Below, one piece after another: positions 16,979 through 24,404 of a stretch of 64,000 nucleotides of DNA. The notes beneath the pieces were generated by a model, which was not told where the DNA came from, ran no database searches, and was given only the letters and a program-made list of their open reading frames with translations. A program made the position numbers and the translations under genes. The DNA comes from Herbidospora solisilvae (GTDB taxonomy: Bacteria > Actinomycetota > Actinomycetes > Streptosporangiales > Streptosporangiaceae): assembly GCF_009901565.1 (NCBI RefSeq), contig NZ_WXEW01000005.1:611186-675185 (forward strand), given 5' to 3'. Position 1 is the stretch's first letter. Each line of letters begins with the position of its first letter.

Positions 16979-17983
16979 TCACTTAGGGTCGGCGAGAAGG
17001 TCGCGAAGGGTGCGGGCGTCATCCATGCCGCAGGACAGGACACGCCGGATCTGGTAGGCGCTGGGAGAGGCGGGAAGCCTGCCCTCGGCGGTGAGGGTCT
17101 CGGCGCGGGCGAGAAGGTCGGGGATGTTCGCCCCGTACGTAAGCCCGGTAAGGGGACGGTTCCGGCGGTCCGTGGTGAAGTCCAGGGCGGCGAACGCGGC
17201 CAGGATGTGCGGCAGCGCGGTCACGACGGCCACGGCCACGATGGGGCCGATCAGGTGCAGCATCAAGCGCGGGAAGGAGAACGTGTCGGCGACGCCGGGC
17301 AGGTAGGGGAAGGCGTTCATGCCCACGGTCAGAACCAGGAACAGGTGCTCGATCCGGACCAGGGTCTTGGAGCGGATGGGTTGGCCGAGGGTGGCCATGT
17401 AGGCGCGGGCGCCGACGACGACCAGCAGCGTGATGGACATGAACGGCTCGACGAACCAGGCGAACAGCCATCCGGGCGACCAGGCGGGGGCGCCGTCGGC
17501 GGCGAAGTGCTGCACGCCAGCGGTGGACCAGGCCAGCGCCAGCGCCAGCCCGACCATCGCGCCGGCGACCAGCAGGCGCCGCATCCGCGCTGCCGACCAA
17601 GCGCGCATGGCCGGGTCTTGGGCGAGTGCGTGCAGCCGGGCCGCTTCGTGCGCCGCACGCTGCCGGCGGCGAACCTTGGGGCTGTCGAGCATGAGCGGGG
17701 TCTGGTCGGCCTGGAGTTCGGCCAGTAGCCGGGCTTCGGCGACCTGTTCCCGCAGCCGCTCTACCCGGCGGGTCATCCCCTGATCGGCCTCGCCGGCGGG
17801 GTCGGGGTCCGGCGCGGTCGGCGACGTGTGCGCCTTGTCGTCGGAGGGGGTGACCGTCCGGGGCAGGTGGGCGATGGTGGCCAGTTCGGCGCGGGGAACA
17901 CGCTCGGAGATGCCGACGTAGTCGGGCAGGTCGGGGCCGTCGTCGGCGGGGTCGGAGAACGGGATGGTCAGCGGGGTCGTCAC
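16979..17983 (-). CDS. SpdB-like/DUF2637 membrane protein of the transfer module
   Basis: 334 residues from GTG 17983, with AAGGAG 6 bases upstream. The N-terminal 110 residues are charged with a likely coiled coil (MTRRVERLREQVAEARLLAELQ). Four transmembrane helices follow: LLVAGAMVGLALALAW, then a pair around LFAWFVEPFMSITLLVVV, HLFLVLTVGMNAF, and LIGPIVAVAVVTALPHIL. The arrangement matches DUF2637/SpdB proteins that help spread transferred elements through the recipient mycelium. A frame extending to 18262 overlaps the upstream gene and is rejected. Confidence 0.8.
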   Translation of the reverse strand: MTTPLTIPFSDPADDGPDLPDYVGISERVPRAELATIAHLPRTVTPSDDKAHTSPTAPDPDPAGEADQGMTRRVERLREQVAEARLLAELQADQTPLMLDSPKVRRRQRAAHEAARLHALAQDPAMRAWSAARMRRLLVAGAMVGLALALAWSTAGVQHFAADGAPAWSPGWLFAWFVEPFMSITLLVVVGARAYMATLGQPIRSKTLVRIEHLFLVLTVGMNAFPYLPGVADTFSFPRLMLHLIGPIVAVAVVTALPHILAAFAALDFTTDRRNRPLTGLTYGANIPDLLARAETLTAEGRLPASPSAYQIRRVLSCGMDDARTLRDLLADPK

Positions 17984-18021
17984 GGATGGCTCCTTTGCAG
18001 GTCTGGGGGTGGCGGCGGCGG

Positions 18022-18420
18022 TCAGGCGGCCAGTGGTTCGACGGTCTCGGGGCCGTAGGCGCAGTTCAGGCAGGTACCGAGGTGGCGCGGCAGGACGTAG
18101 CCGGCGTCCTTGCGGCAGTCGGGGCAGGTTCGGCGGGCGGCGTTGGCCTTGGCGAGCGCGGCCAACTGGCGCGGGGTGGCGGTGCGCTTGGGGAGCGCGA
18201 ACCGGACGTCGTACAGGAAGGCGACGCGGACGCCGGGGGCGCCGTGTCGGTGGGAACGCCACATGACCTGTGCCTGCACGTCCTGGCCGCCGGGGCGTAG
18301 CCCGCGGGCGGCCAGCTGGCGCAGGGTCAGCAGGTGGGGCGGGGCGATCCGCCAGGGGTAGGTGGGGATGCCGTACCGGTTGCCGGTCGGGTCGAAGAAC
18401 GTGGCGCGGATGCGGCTCAT
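18022..18420 (-). CDS. Zinc-binding AICE protein (RRQRL-type)
   Basis: 132 residues. A central basic segment (ALPKRTATPRQLAALAKANAARR) is followed by TCPDCRKDAGYVLPRHLGTC and LNC, a four-Cys zinc ribbon. The pattern matches small zinc-binding proteins commonly found in AICE transfer operons, whose role is unknown. ATG 18420 overlaps the upstream stop (ATGA). Confidence 0.75.
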   Translation of the reverse strand: MSRIRATFFDPTGNRYGIPTYPWRIAPPHLLTLRQLAARGLRPGGQDVQAQVMWRSHRHGAPGVRVAFLYDVRFALPKRTATPRQLAALAKANAARRTCPDCRKDAGYVLPRHLGTCLNCAYGPETVEPLAA

Positions 18421-19001
18421 GCGCGGGTACCGCCCTTCCGCAGTCGGGGCAGGTCGGCGTACACGCACATCTGGACGGCCAGGACCGCGATGATGACCAG
18501 CTCGACCAGCGATGCGGCGATCAGCAGCGGGGAGGGCTGCCCGGCGATCCAGACCACGATCAGGCCGGTCAGGGAGGGCAGGCAGAACGCCAGCAGATTG
18601 ACCGTGAGCTGTAACCACTTGCGGGAACGGCGCCGGGTGTCGCGCTGGTGGTCGTTCTCCCAGCCGAACAGGGCGCTGCCGTCGAGGTCGGCGGCGGCGG
18701 TCAGGCGCGGGGTGAGGTCCTCGCGGATGTACCGGCCGATCATCGTGACCATGTGGTCGGCGCACAGGTGCGTCCAGCCGAGCACGACGCCCGTGATCGG
18801 GAGCACCAGCAGCAGGTACAGGCGGCCGGCGGAGGCGGTCACGGCGGCGATGGCGGCGATCGAGGTCAGTTGGGCGTACAGCAGGTTGTCGCGGAAGCCG
18901 ATGCGCGAGATCTGCTCAGACTTGAGCCGGTCGTACTCGGCCGCATGCAGCGTGACCGCGCGTTCGGCGCGGGTATCGGCGGCGTTGTCGGTGATGCTCA
19001 C
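18417..19001 (-). CDS. Integral membrane protein of the AICE
   Basis: 194 residues with four hydrophobic segments in two pairs (about 45-62 and 62-80; 130-150 and 155-175) and a charged middle. GTG 19001 is preceded by GGAG. It precedes the zinc-ribbon gene in the transfer operon and is probably another Spd-type spread protein. No specific family assigned. Confidence 0.7.
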   Translation of the reverse strand: MSITDNAADTRAERAVTLHAAEYDRLKSEQISRIGFRDNLLYAQLTSIAAIAAVTASAGRLYLLLVLPITGVVLGWTHLCADHMVTMIGRYIREDLTPRLTAAADLDGSALFGWENDHQRDTRRRSRKWLQLTVNLLAFCLPSLTGLIVVWIAGQPSPLLIAASLVELVIIAVLAVQMCVYADLPRLRKGGTRA

Positions 19002-19022
19002 TTGCTCACGCTCCGAGGGGTG

Positions 19023-19145
19023 TCAGCCGCAGTTGCGGCAGGTGGTCGACGAACGGGGGTTGACGGCGCCGCAGATACACACCCAGGTCGAGGCGGTACC
19101 GGGCGGCAGCCACAGGCCACGCAGGCGCCAGCGGCGGGGCTTCAC
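19023..19145 (-). CDS. 40-residue zinc-ribbon protein
   Basis: GTG 19145 lies in a GTGA overlap with the WhiB stop. The sequence is basic at the start and ends WVCICGAVNP...TTCRNCG: two CxxC knuckles 13 residues apart, a minimal zinc ribbon. Too short for most gene finders, but the coupling and motif make it credible. Confidence 0.65.
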   Translation of the reverse strand: MKPRRWRLRGLWLPPGTASTWVCICGAVNPRSSTTCRNCG

Positions 19146-19477
19146 GACGCGACCGCCGGACGGGACAAGGCGGCCAGTTCCTGAGCGGTTAAGCCCGCCC
19201 AGATCCCGACCTCGGGCCGGAGAATCAGGGCGGTGGCCAGACAGCGCAATCGGACGGGGCATTCGGCGCACACGCTCTTGGCGACGTCCTCGCGCGCCTC
19301 GCGCTCCTGCGGAGACTCTCCGACGTCGGGGTCGGGACCGGTGTGCAGCTCGGGGTCAGCGCACGCGGCGCTATCGGCGACCTCCGTCGGCAGCTCGTCG
19401 GTGAGCTCATCCAGCAGTCGGAGCGCCGGGTGCGATCGGATCACGGGGAGCGGGGCGCCCGTGGTGGGGCGGGTCAT
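19142..19477 (-). CDS. WhiB-family iron-sulfur regulator
   Basis: 111 residues from ATG 19477 with AAGGAG upstream. Cys39, Cys70, Cys73 and Cys79 give the C-x30-C-x2-C-x5-C cluster pattern, followed by the turn GIWAGLT corresponding to the GVWGG motif. It is the first gene of the long leftward transfer/replication operon, whose promoter carries two palindromes. WhiB proteins act with sigma factors on promoters; here it could sense redox or developmental state for the element. Confidence 0.88.
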   Translation of the reverse strand: MTRPTTGAPLPVIRSHPALRLLDELTDELPTEVADSAACADPELHTGPDPDVGESPQEREAREDVAKSVCAECPVRLRCLATALILRPEVGIWAGLTAQELAALSRPAVAS

Positions 19478-19671
19478 GACGGTGAAACTCCTTGGATGGG
19501 TTCGGGCAGGAAGGGCACGAGTCGCGCTCATGCGGGCCGCCTTTTTGCGGGAGGCGGTGGCCCATTTCGTCGCTATTGAGTTCTCAAAAGATCAGGTGCA
19601 ACAGCCCGTCGGGCGCGCGGCTTGCGCCGCCTTCCCAGGTCTTCCGACTGTGCAATCTCCCCTAGCCGTCT

Positions 19672-19722
19672 ACTCGTCTAGAGGAGTTGCTCTATATGTA
19701 TCTCAGACTCGTCTAGAGGAGT
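19672..19722 (-). promoter_or_regulatory. Main AICE operon promoter with two identical palindromic operators
   Basis: The 16-mer ACTCGTCTAGAGGAGT occurs perfectly at 19672-19687 and 19707-19722, 35 bases apart. On the minus strand TTGACT (19724-19719) and GATACA 17 bases later form a plausible promoter, with one operator between the -35 and -10 elements and the other just downstream. The adjacent GntR protein is the obvious candidate repressor. Confidence 0.7.
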
Positions 19723-19728
19723 CAAGCC

Positions 19729-20514
19729 CTACCGGGCAGGGAGTTGATACGACAGGACGTAGGCGTCGCTCGACATCACGGTGTCGCACACCTCGACAGC
19801 CTGACCATCGTCCGCGTAGGCCGTACGGATGAGGTGGAAGACCGGAATGCCGGGTGCAAGCTTGAGTGCCTTGACCTCGTCCCGGAGTGGCATCCGGGAA
19901 CGGATCTCCTCGTCAAAATGATCGAGTCGATACCCCAACTCTTCAAGGCGCGCATAGATGCCGCCGGGGCCGCTGTTGGGATGGGTGATCTGGGTGCCTT
20001 GCGCGATGTGGGCAGGAATGTAGGAAACCGCAGTCTCGACGGGGTGATCATTGATCAGGTAGCGCCGGGATCTCACAATCACGCTTTGCCCTGCCGGCAA
20101 ACCGAGCCGCTTCGCCACCTCGGCGGATGCTTCCTGTTCGCTGATTTGGATGGAGTCAACGGAAGGTCTGCCGCCGGACTCTTCTGTCTCGGCGATGAAG
20201 GCAGCCTTACCCTGTTCGCGATGACGCCGGGCGAACCTGTCGGACGCCAAGCGTCGAACCTGGGGACGCGAACGGACGAAGACTCCCTTGCCGTGTTCGG
20301 CGACTGTCAAGCCTTCGCTCTGTAGGAGTTGTAGCGCGTTGCGGATGGTCATACGGGCAACGCCGTAATGCGTCATGAGCTGGCTCTCGGAGGGCACCTT
20401 GGATCCTGGAGGGAGTGCAGGGCCGTTCATGGCTTCCCGGAGATGGTCGGCGATCTGCTTGAAGACCGGCCGGTCAGATACCGGGTCGAGACCAGGAAGT
20501 CCAATGTCGGTCAT
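19729..20514 (-). CDS. GntR-family (HutC/UTRA) transcriptional repressor
   Basis: 261 residues. An N-terminal winged helix (about 18-80: FKQIADHLREAM, PSESQLMTHYGVARMTIRNAL, HGKGVFV) is followed by a UTRA ligand-binding domain (about 95-250). Position and type match the KorSA repressor of pSAM2, which holds the transfer and replication genes silent. GGAGGAG precedes ATG 20514. It is divergent from the Nudix gene with a small palindrome between them (20532-20545), which may be an autoregulatory site. Confidence 0.9.
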   Translation of the reverse strand: MTDIGLPGLDPVSDRPVFKQIADHLREAMNGPALPPGSKVPSESQLMTHYGVARMTIRNALQLLQSEGLTVAEHGKGVFVRSRPQVRRLASDRFARRHREQGKAAFIAETEESGGRPSVDSIQISEQEASAEVAKRLGLPAGQSVIVRSRRYLINDHPVETAVSYIPAHIAQGTQITHPNSGPGGIYARLEELGYRLDHFDEEIRSRMPLRDEVKALKLAPGIPVFHLIRTAYADDGQAVEVCDTVMSSDAYVLSYQLPAR

Positions 20515-20531
20515 GCCCTACTCCTCCACTC

Positions 20532-20545
20532 GTACATACGTGTAC
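20532..20545. promoter_or_regulatory. Palindrome between GntR and Nudix genes
   Basis: GTACATACGTGTAC: 5-base arms GTACA/TGTAC around 4 bases, 18 bases upstream of the GntR start. Candidate autoregulatory operator. Confidence 0.45.
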
Positions 20546-20588
20546 TACGGTGAGTCTAGCTGTACCGATGAATCGCCGGAGGGCGACC

Positions 20589-21029
20589 ATGAACCAGGAC
20601 AATCGTCACTCAGTGAGTGTTGCCGGTGTCGTCATCGATGCTGACGGACGCGCTCTCTTGATCCAGCGGCGTGATAATGGCCATTGGGAAGCGCCGGGTG
20701 GGGTGCTGGAGCGCGACGAAGACATTACAACCGGTCTACGCAGGGAAGTACGTGAAGAGACGGGGCTGGAAATCGAGGCGGAAGCATTGACGGGTGTCTA
20801 CAAGCACATGACTCGGGGAATCGTCGCCCTTGTCTTTCGCTGTCGTGCAGTGTCTGGAACCTTGACCGCTAATGACGAGTCCCGAGCGTTCCGTTGGGTG
20901 ACCGCTGATGAGGTCACTTCGGTAGCTTCCGAGGCATTCGCGATCCGTGTACTTGATGCAATGAAGAGTGCGGGTCGGCCTGCCATTCGCCAACACGACG
21001 GCGTCCACCTGATCGGGTCATCCGCCTAA
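20589..21029 (+). CDS. Nudix hydrolase, Pif-like
   Basis: 146 residues with a complete Nudix box, GGVLERDEDITTGLRREVRE followed by ETGL. GGAGGG stands 5 bases before ATG 20589; an upstream GTG at 20550 is less likely. In pSAM2 the Nudix protein Pif, coded beside the KorSA regulator, blocks redundant transfer between cells already carrying the element. The same neighbourhood here supports the same role. The natural nucleotide substrate is unknown. Confidence 0.85.
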   Translation: MNQDNRHSVSVAGVVIDADGRALLIQRRDNGHWEAPGGVLERDEDITTGLRREVREETGLEIEAEALTGVYKHMTRGIVALVFRCRAVSGTLTANDESRAFRWVTADEVTSVASEAFAIRVLDAMKSAGRPAIRQHDGVHLIGSSA

Positions 21030-21037
21030 CGATTACT

Positions 21038-21065
21038 GACGGACGTTGGCATACTTCCACGGACG
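21038..21065. repeat. Left copy of an imperfect 28-bp repeat flanking the cargo
   Basis: Matches 24211-24238 at 24 of 28 positions in direct orientation (shared end TCCACGGACG). The two copies enclose the restriction cargo. Confidence 0.6.
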
Positions 21066-21187
21066 ACCATGGATGTTCGGTCACTTGACAGTACTCGACC
21101 CCTAAGCGGAACGTGCGGAAGCATGACGGTGCTTGTTGGCTTCGCCTCAAACGATCGGCTCTCGCCCATCGACTTGAATGTCTAAAC

Positions 21188-22840
21188 TCACGGATCGCGC
21201 AGTACTGTAGACGCGAACTCTTCGGTACGCTGCCTGATGATTTCGGGAGTCCATGTACTGTATCCCAGCACTTGCATACTCCGGGGAAAATCGCTGACCT
21301 TGTCTGCCAGATATGTTTTCTTCTTGTCCTCAAATTCCTTATTGCTGGCCTTAGAGTTTTTGCTCTTTGAGAGCAGGACCAAATTGCCGACGGAGTCTAC
21401 GAGTTCGGCTTGTTCTTGTGCTGTGAAGAGGGATTCCCATTCACTGCCCGCCTTGGGGTGCTGAGGAAGAATGTGCTCTATTGACCTAGCCGTAAAATGC
21501 CTCTTGTGGTCTAGTTCGCTTGCCACTATCTCGGCACGAACCAAGAGATACTTGGCGTGGCTTGTGTTGTAGAAGTTAGATTGTCGGCACGCTTTCAAGA
21601 TGTTTGCAGTATCGACCTTTATGGCCTCGATGACTGCAGAAGCGTCTTTAGCCTGATCGATTGTCTTTAGGATGGACGTGTATACGCCGTAGCGCTCATC
21701 CTTTCGCGTTCCCAGAACCCAGTGATCCAAGTAGGTCTTTTCTAATTCGAGAACAAAGGCGTATAGATTGTCTTTCTGGAACTTCTTTGCAAATAAAAGT
21801 GCGCAGGCTTTCCATTCGGATGCAGGGAAGTAGGTGACCATAGCCTCCATGAGAGAGTGATATTGAACGTGAGGGTTGGATCCTTCGTCGAGGATGTCTC
21901 GATCAATAAACAATCCGTCGTAGAGGTCGACATACCCATCCAGCACGTCCATGAACTGTATTCCGCGCTGCAGGGAGCCATCCTTGCCGAAGATCTTTTC
22001 GGTAAATTCCTTATGTAGATCGTATTGGGTTTTCTCCTTGACATAAATTAGGCGGAGAAGATGAAAGATGTGCTCGAATTCAACCTCTCCTAACCGCTGC
22101 TCCATTGCTTCCCATTGATGGGCGTAATGTGTCCTTGAGTCGGCCGAAGGGATGGCTCTTGGGTCGAGATTGTATGCCTTAAGGACATCGATGCGACGGA
22201 GTTGTTTTCCTCGATCATTCACAACAGTAAAAAGACGAAATGCGTCCTCGAAAGAGTCGGTAGCCAGATATATAACCATACACTTTTGAGTTATGAATAT
22301 TGCAAAATCGGCCAGCTTTTGGGGGGACATTTTGCGGAGCTTCGCCGAAAAAATAAGGCGGGCGGACTCGTACCGCTTCCCTATCGTATCTTTCTCGTCG
22401 AGATTGGGTAGTGATTGATTCGTTCCACCCTTGGTGCTAATCATGGCATTAAATACGGATTGGTCTTTAACCTGCAATCTGTTTCTCGAAGGGACTGCGT
22501 CGAGCTTCTTTGCGGTCTGAAAGATCTTATCGTGCAGCTCTGCCGCAATGTCACTTTCTTCGCTAGGAAGGGCGTCTCGCATGCATGCAAAAAGGATGCA
22601 GAGAGCGGTTAGGCGCTGTTGTCCGTCAACGACATCGTATTGTGATTCCCCGCTCTTGTGAAGAACTAAAGTTCCTAGAAAGTAAGGTTCATCCCAACCC
22701 GCAGATTCCAGATCATCAATCAAGTTGTTGAAGTTCTCGTCATCCCACAAGAATGGCCTTTGGTATTCGGGAATTCGAAAAAAGAAATCCTGAGAGAATA
22801 ATTTCGTCAAGGCAACCGTGGCGCTGTCGAGCTTCGCCAT
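21188..22840 (-). CDS. GmrSD-like type IV restriction protein (DUF262 + DUF1524)
   Basis: 550 residues in one chain. The N-terminal DUF262 domain has IPEYQRPFLW and the nucleotide-hydrolysis motif VVDGQQRLTAL. The C-terminal DUF1524 domain carries SIEHILPQHP, the HNH-like nuclease motif, and GNLVLLSKSKNSKASN. Single-chain GmrSD proteins cleave modified (for example glucosylated hydroxymethylcytosine) phage DNA; the modification recognised here is unknown. Codon use and base content are clearly AT-richer than in the neighbours, a sign of transfer from a distant source. Start 22840 is chosen for homology of the N-terminus; 22861 is an alternative. Confidence 0.85.
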   Translation of the reverse strand: MAKLDSATVALTKLFSQDFFFRIPEYQRPFLWDDENFNNLIDDLESAGWDEPYFLGTLVLHKSGESQYDVVDGQQRLTALCILFACMRDALPSEESDIAAELHDKIFQTAKKLDAVPSRNRLQVKDQSVFNAMISTKGGTNQSLPNLDEKDTIGKRYESARLIFSAKLRKMSPQKLADFAIFITQKCMVIYLATDSFEDAFRLFTVVNDRGKQLRRIDVLKAYNLDPRAIPSADSRTHYAHQWEAMEQRLGEVEFEHIFHLLRLIYVKEKTQYDLHKEFTEKIFGKDGSLQRGIQFMDVLDGYVDLYDGLFIDRDILDEGSNPHVQYHSLMEAMVTYFPASEWKACALLFAKKFQKDNLYAFVLELEKTYLDHWVLGTRKDERYGVYTSILKTIDQAKDASAVIEAIKVDTANILKACRQSNFYNTSHAKYLLVRAEIVASELDHKRHFTARSIEHILPQHPKAGSEWESLFTAQEQAELVDSVGNLVLLSKSKNSKASNKEFEDKKKTYLADKVSDFPRSMQVLGYSTWTPEIIRQRTEEFASTVLRDP

Positions 22841-23212
22841 GTCCCTACACCCCACTTTCATCGATCCGTCATCGTATAGTAACGGTGAGGTAGAAGGCTA
22901 TGTCCCGCTTTTGAAGGCGCAGGTGACACCCGGGAGTGGGGTTGCCGATGCGGACGTGTCACCCTCGATTACGCGAGTACGGGCGCCGAGTGTAGAGCGC
23001 CACTACACAAGTTGGGGTAAGCGGCTCCCTGCCCTGCGGCTTGCAGATCTTCCGCCGTATGGCTAGGCGAATATGCGGTGACGCGGTCACAGGGATAAGC
23101 GTTTTCGCTGTTCAGGGCCTCGGAGGTAGCAGAATACAAATCTGCTGCCGTGACCTGAGGCGTGCCTCGCCTCGGGACTGTCGTAGTAGTCAAGGCTGTC
23201 GGTCCTCGTGGC
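22841..23212. other. Divergent region between the two restriction genes
   Basis: About 370 bases of mixed composition with no supported gene. It should hold both promoters; TATAGTAACGG near 22874-22884 is AT-rich. I see no repeat or RNA structure that stands out. Confidence 0.4.
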
Positions 23213-24139
23213 ATGATGCACGTCATGCCACGATCTTTCGGACATATCGCCGGCCAGCCTGTCGGTTCGACATACGGCAGCAGAAAAGAGGTCCGCGATG
23301 CCGGGGTGCACCTTCCTCTCATAGCGGGCATCTCGGGTACCGCTGCCGAGGGGACCGACTCCATCGTGGTCTCGGGCGGATATCCCGACGATGAGGACTA
23401 TGGCGACGTCATCGTCTACACCGGGCACGGCGGGCGCGACGCGAACACGGGCAAGCAGATCAGAGACCAGGAGATCAGCGCGCCCGGCAACGCCGGGCTG
23501 CTTCGCAGCCACCTTGACGGATTGCCGGTCCGTGTGGTGCGAGGAGCTCACAAGGACTCACCCCACGCACCGAACGTTGGCTACCGGTACGACGGGCTCT
23601 ACCAAGTCGATTCCTACGCGGCCAAAGTAGGCATCGAGGGGTACCGCATCTGGCGATTCACGCTCACCAAACTGAAAGATGAGCAGATCTCCACGCCGCC
23701 GGCCGTAGCACCACAGGCAGTTGTCCACCCACGGGTGGCAAACCCGGCTCCTGTTCTCACGACCACAGTGCAGCGACTGGTTCGCAACAGCTCTGTCGTC
23801 CAGCACGTGAAGGCATGGCACGAGCATCAATGCCAAGTCTGCGGACTGGCGATCCAGGTAGCAACGGGCTTCTACAGCGAAGGCGCCCACATCCGCGGCT
23901 TGGGCCAACCCCACCACGGCCCGGACGTCGAAGAGAACGTGCTGTGCCTATGCCCCAATGATCACGTGCGGTTTGACAATGGTGCTATCTATCTGACCGA
24001 TGATCTCAAAGTCATCGATGCCCTGACCGGCGTCACGATCGCTGCACTTCGCGTTCACCCACTACATCAGATCAATGTGACTTACGTCGCTTACCACCGT
24101 GCGCAGTGGACAGTAGGAACGCCGCGGAATGAGCCCTGA
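23213..24139 (+). CDS. SRA-HNH modification-dependent restriction endonuclease
   Basis: About 308 residues. The N-terminal SRA/YDG domain begins FGHIAGQPVGSTYGSRKEV and includes the YRYDGLYQVDSY signature that flips modified cytosine into a pocket. The C-terminal HNH nuclease has CQVCG, EGAHIRGLG, and ENVLCLCPNDHVRFD, with the His, Asn and His positions present. This architecture cuts DNA containing 5-methyl- or hydroxymethyl-cytosine. No good ribosome site marks the start: 23213, 23216 or 23225 are all possible. It is divergent from the GmrSD-like gene and ends 44 bases before the right arm-type site. Confidence 0.88.
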   Translation: MMHVMPRSFGHIAGQPVGSTYGSRKEVRDAGVHLPLIAGISGTAAEGTDSIVVSGGYPDDEDYGDVIVYTGHGGRDANTGKQIRDQEISAPGNAGLLRSHLDGLPVRVVRGAHKDSPHAPNVGYRYDGLYQVDSYAAKVGIEGYRIWRFTLTKLKDEQISTPPAVAPQAVVHPRVANPAPVLTTTVQRLVRNSSVVQHVKAWHEHQCQVCGLAIQVATGFYSEGAHIRGLGQPHHGPDVEENVLCLCPNDHVRFDNGAIYLTDDLKVIDALTGVTIAALRVHPLHQINVTYVAYHRAQWTVGTPRNEP

Positions 24140-24182
24140 GGTTGCCCCTGGGCGGTCCTCCGGATGGGGGCGGCAAGGGCTG

Positions 24183-24204
24183 GCTGCGTGACGAACTGCG
24201 TGAC
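24183..24204. other. Candidate right arm-type integrase site
   Basis: Contains CTGCGTG twice and ends AACTGCGTGAC, matching 8757-8778 at 20 of 22 positions in the same orientation. It lies about 100 bases inside the right att repeat. Confidence 0.5.
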
Positions 24205-24210
24205 AACCGA

Positions 24211-24238
24211 GGCGGACGCTGGCGTACGTCCACGGACG
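24211..24238. repeat. Right copy of the imperfect 28-bp repeat
   Basis: Partner of 21038-21065 (24 of 28 identical). It is followed by more GACGGACG sequence, so the region next to att may be an ancestral element end that was copied when the cargo was acquired. Confidence 0.6.
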
Positions 24239-24301
24239 CTGACGGACGGACATCCGCTGGTCAGCGCGTCAAGGCTCAATGGTGGGAACGTGGGTTCGAC
24301 T

Positions 24302-24353
24302 GCCTGAAAAGCGGTAGGTCGGCGGTTCGACCCCGCCCCTGACCACATCTCTT
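24302..24353. other. attR core repeat
   Basis: 52 bases identical to 8655-8706. It reproduces only the 3' half of tRNA-Phe, so no second functional tRNA is present. Confidence 0.93.
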
Positions 24354-24365
24354 AAGCAGTAGGGA

Positions 24366-24397
24366 CGCCCAATCCAAGATTTCTGGATTGGGCGTTT
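24366..24397. terminator. Second copy of the tRNA-Phe terminator hairpin
   Basis: The stem CGCCCAATCCA/TGGATTGGGCG followed by TTTG is the same as at 8719-8750, with one loop difference. It belongs to the left end of the decayed second element described next. Confidence 0.75.
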
Positions 24398-24404
24398 GTC
24401 GTTT

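Larger units (their letters stand above)
8655..24353. mobile_element. Actinomycete integrative and conjugative element (AICE) in tRNA-Phe
   Basis: A 15.7-kb element bounded by 52-bp perfect direct repeats. It has the standard AICE order: integrase and excisionase next to the tRNA, a replication module (helicase-like protein plus PrimPol), TraB translocase with Spd-like membrane proteins and small zinc-ribbon proteins, and a regulatory end with WhiB, GntR and a Nudix protein like Pif of pSAM2. The last 3 kb (21.1-24.1 kb) is restriction cargo, part of it distinctly AT-rich. All core genes look intact, so the element is plausibly functional. I recognise the type but not a named element. Confidence 0.93.

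Noticed and set aside
24302-24345. Second tRNA-Phe
   Set aside because: Only the 3' half is present; the acceptor 5' strand, D-arm and the 5' side of the anticodon stem are missing, as expected for an att repeat.
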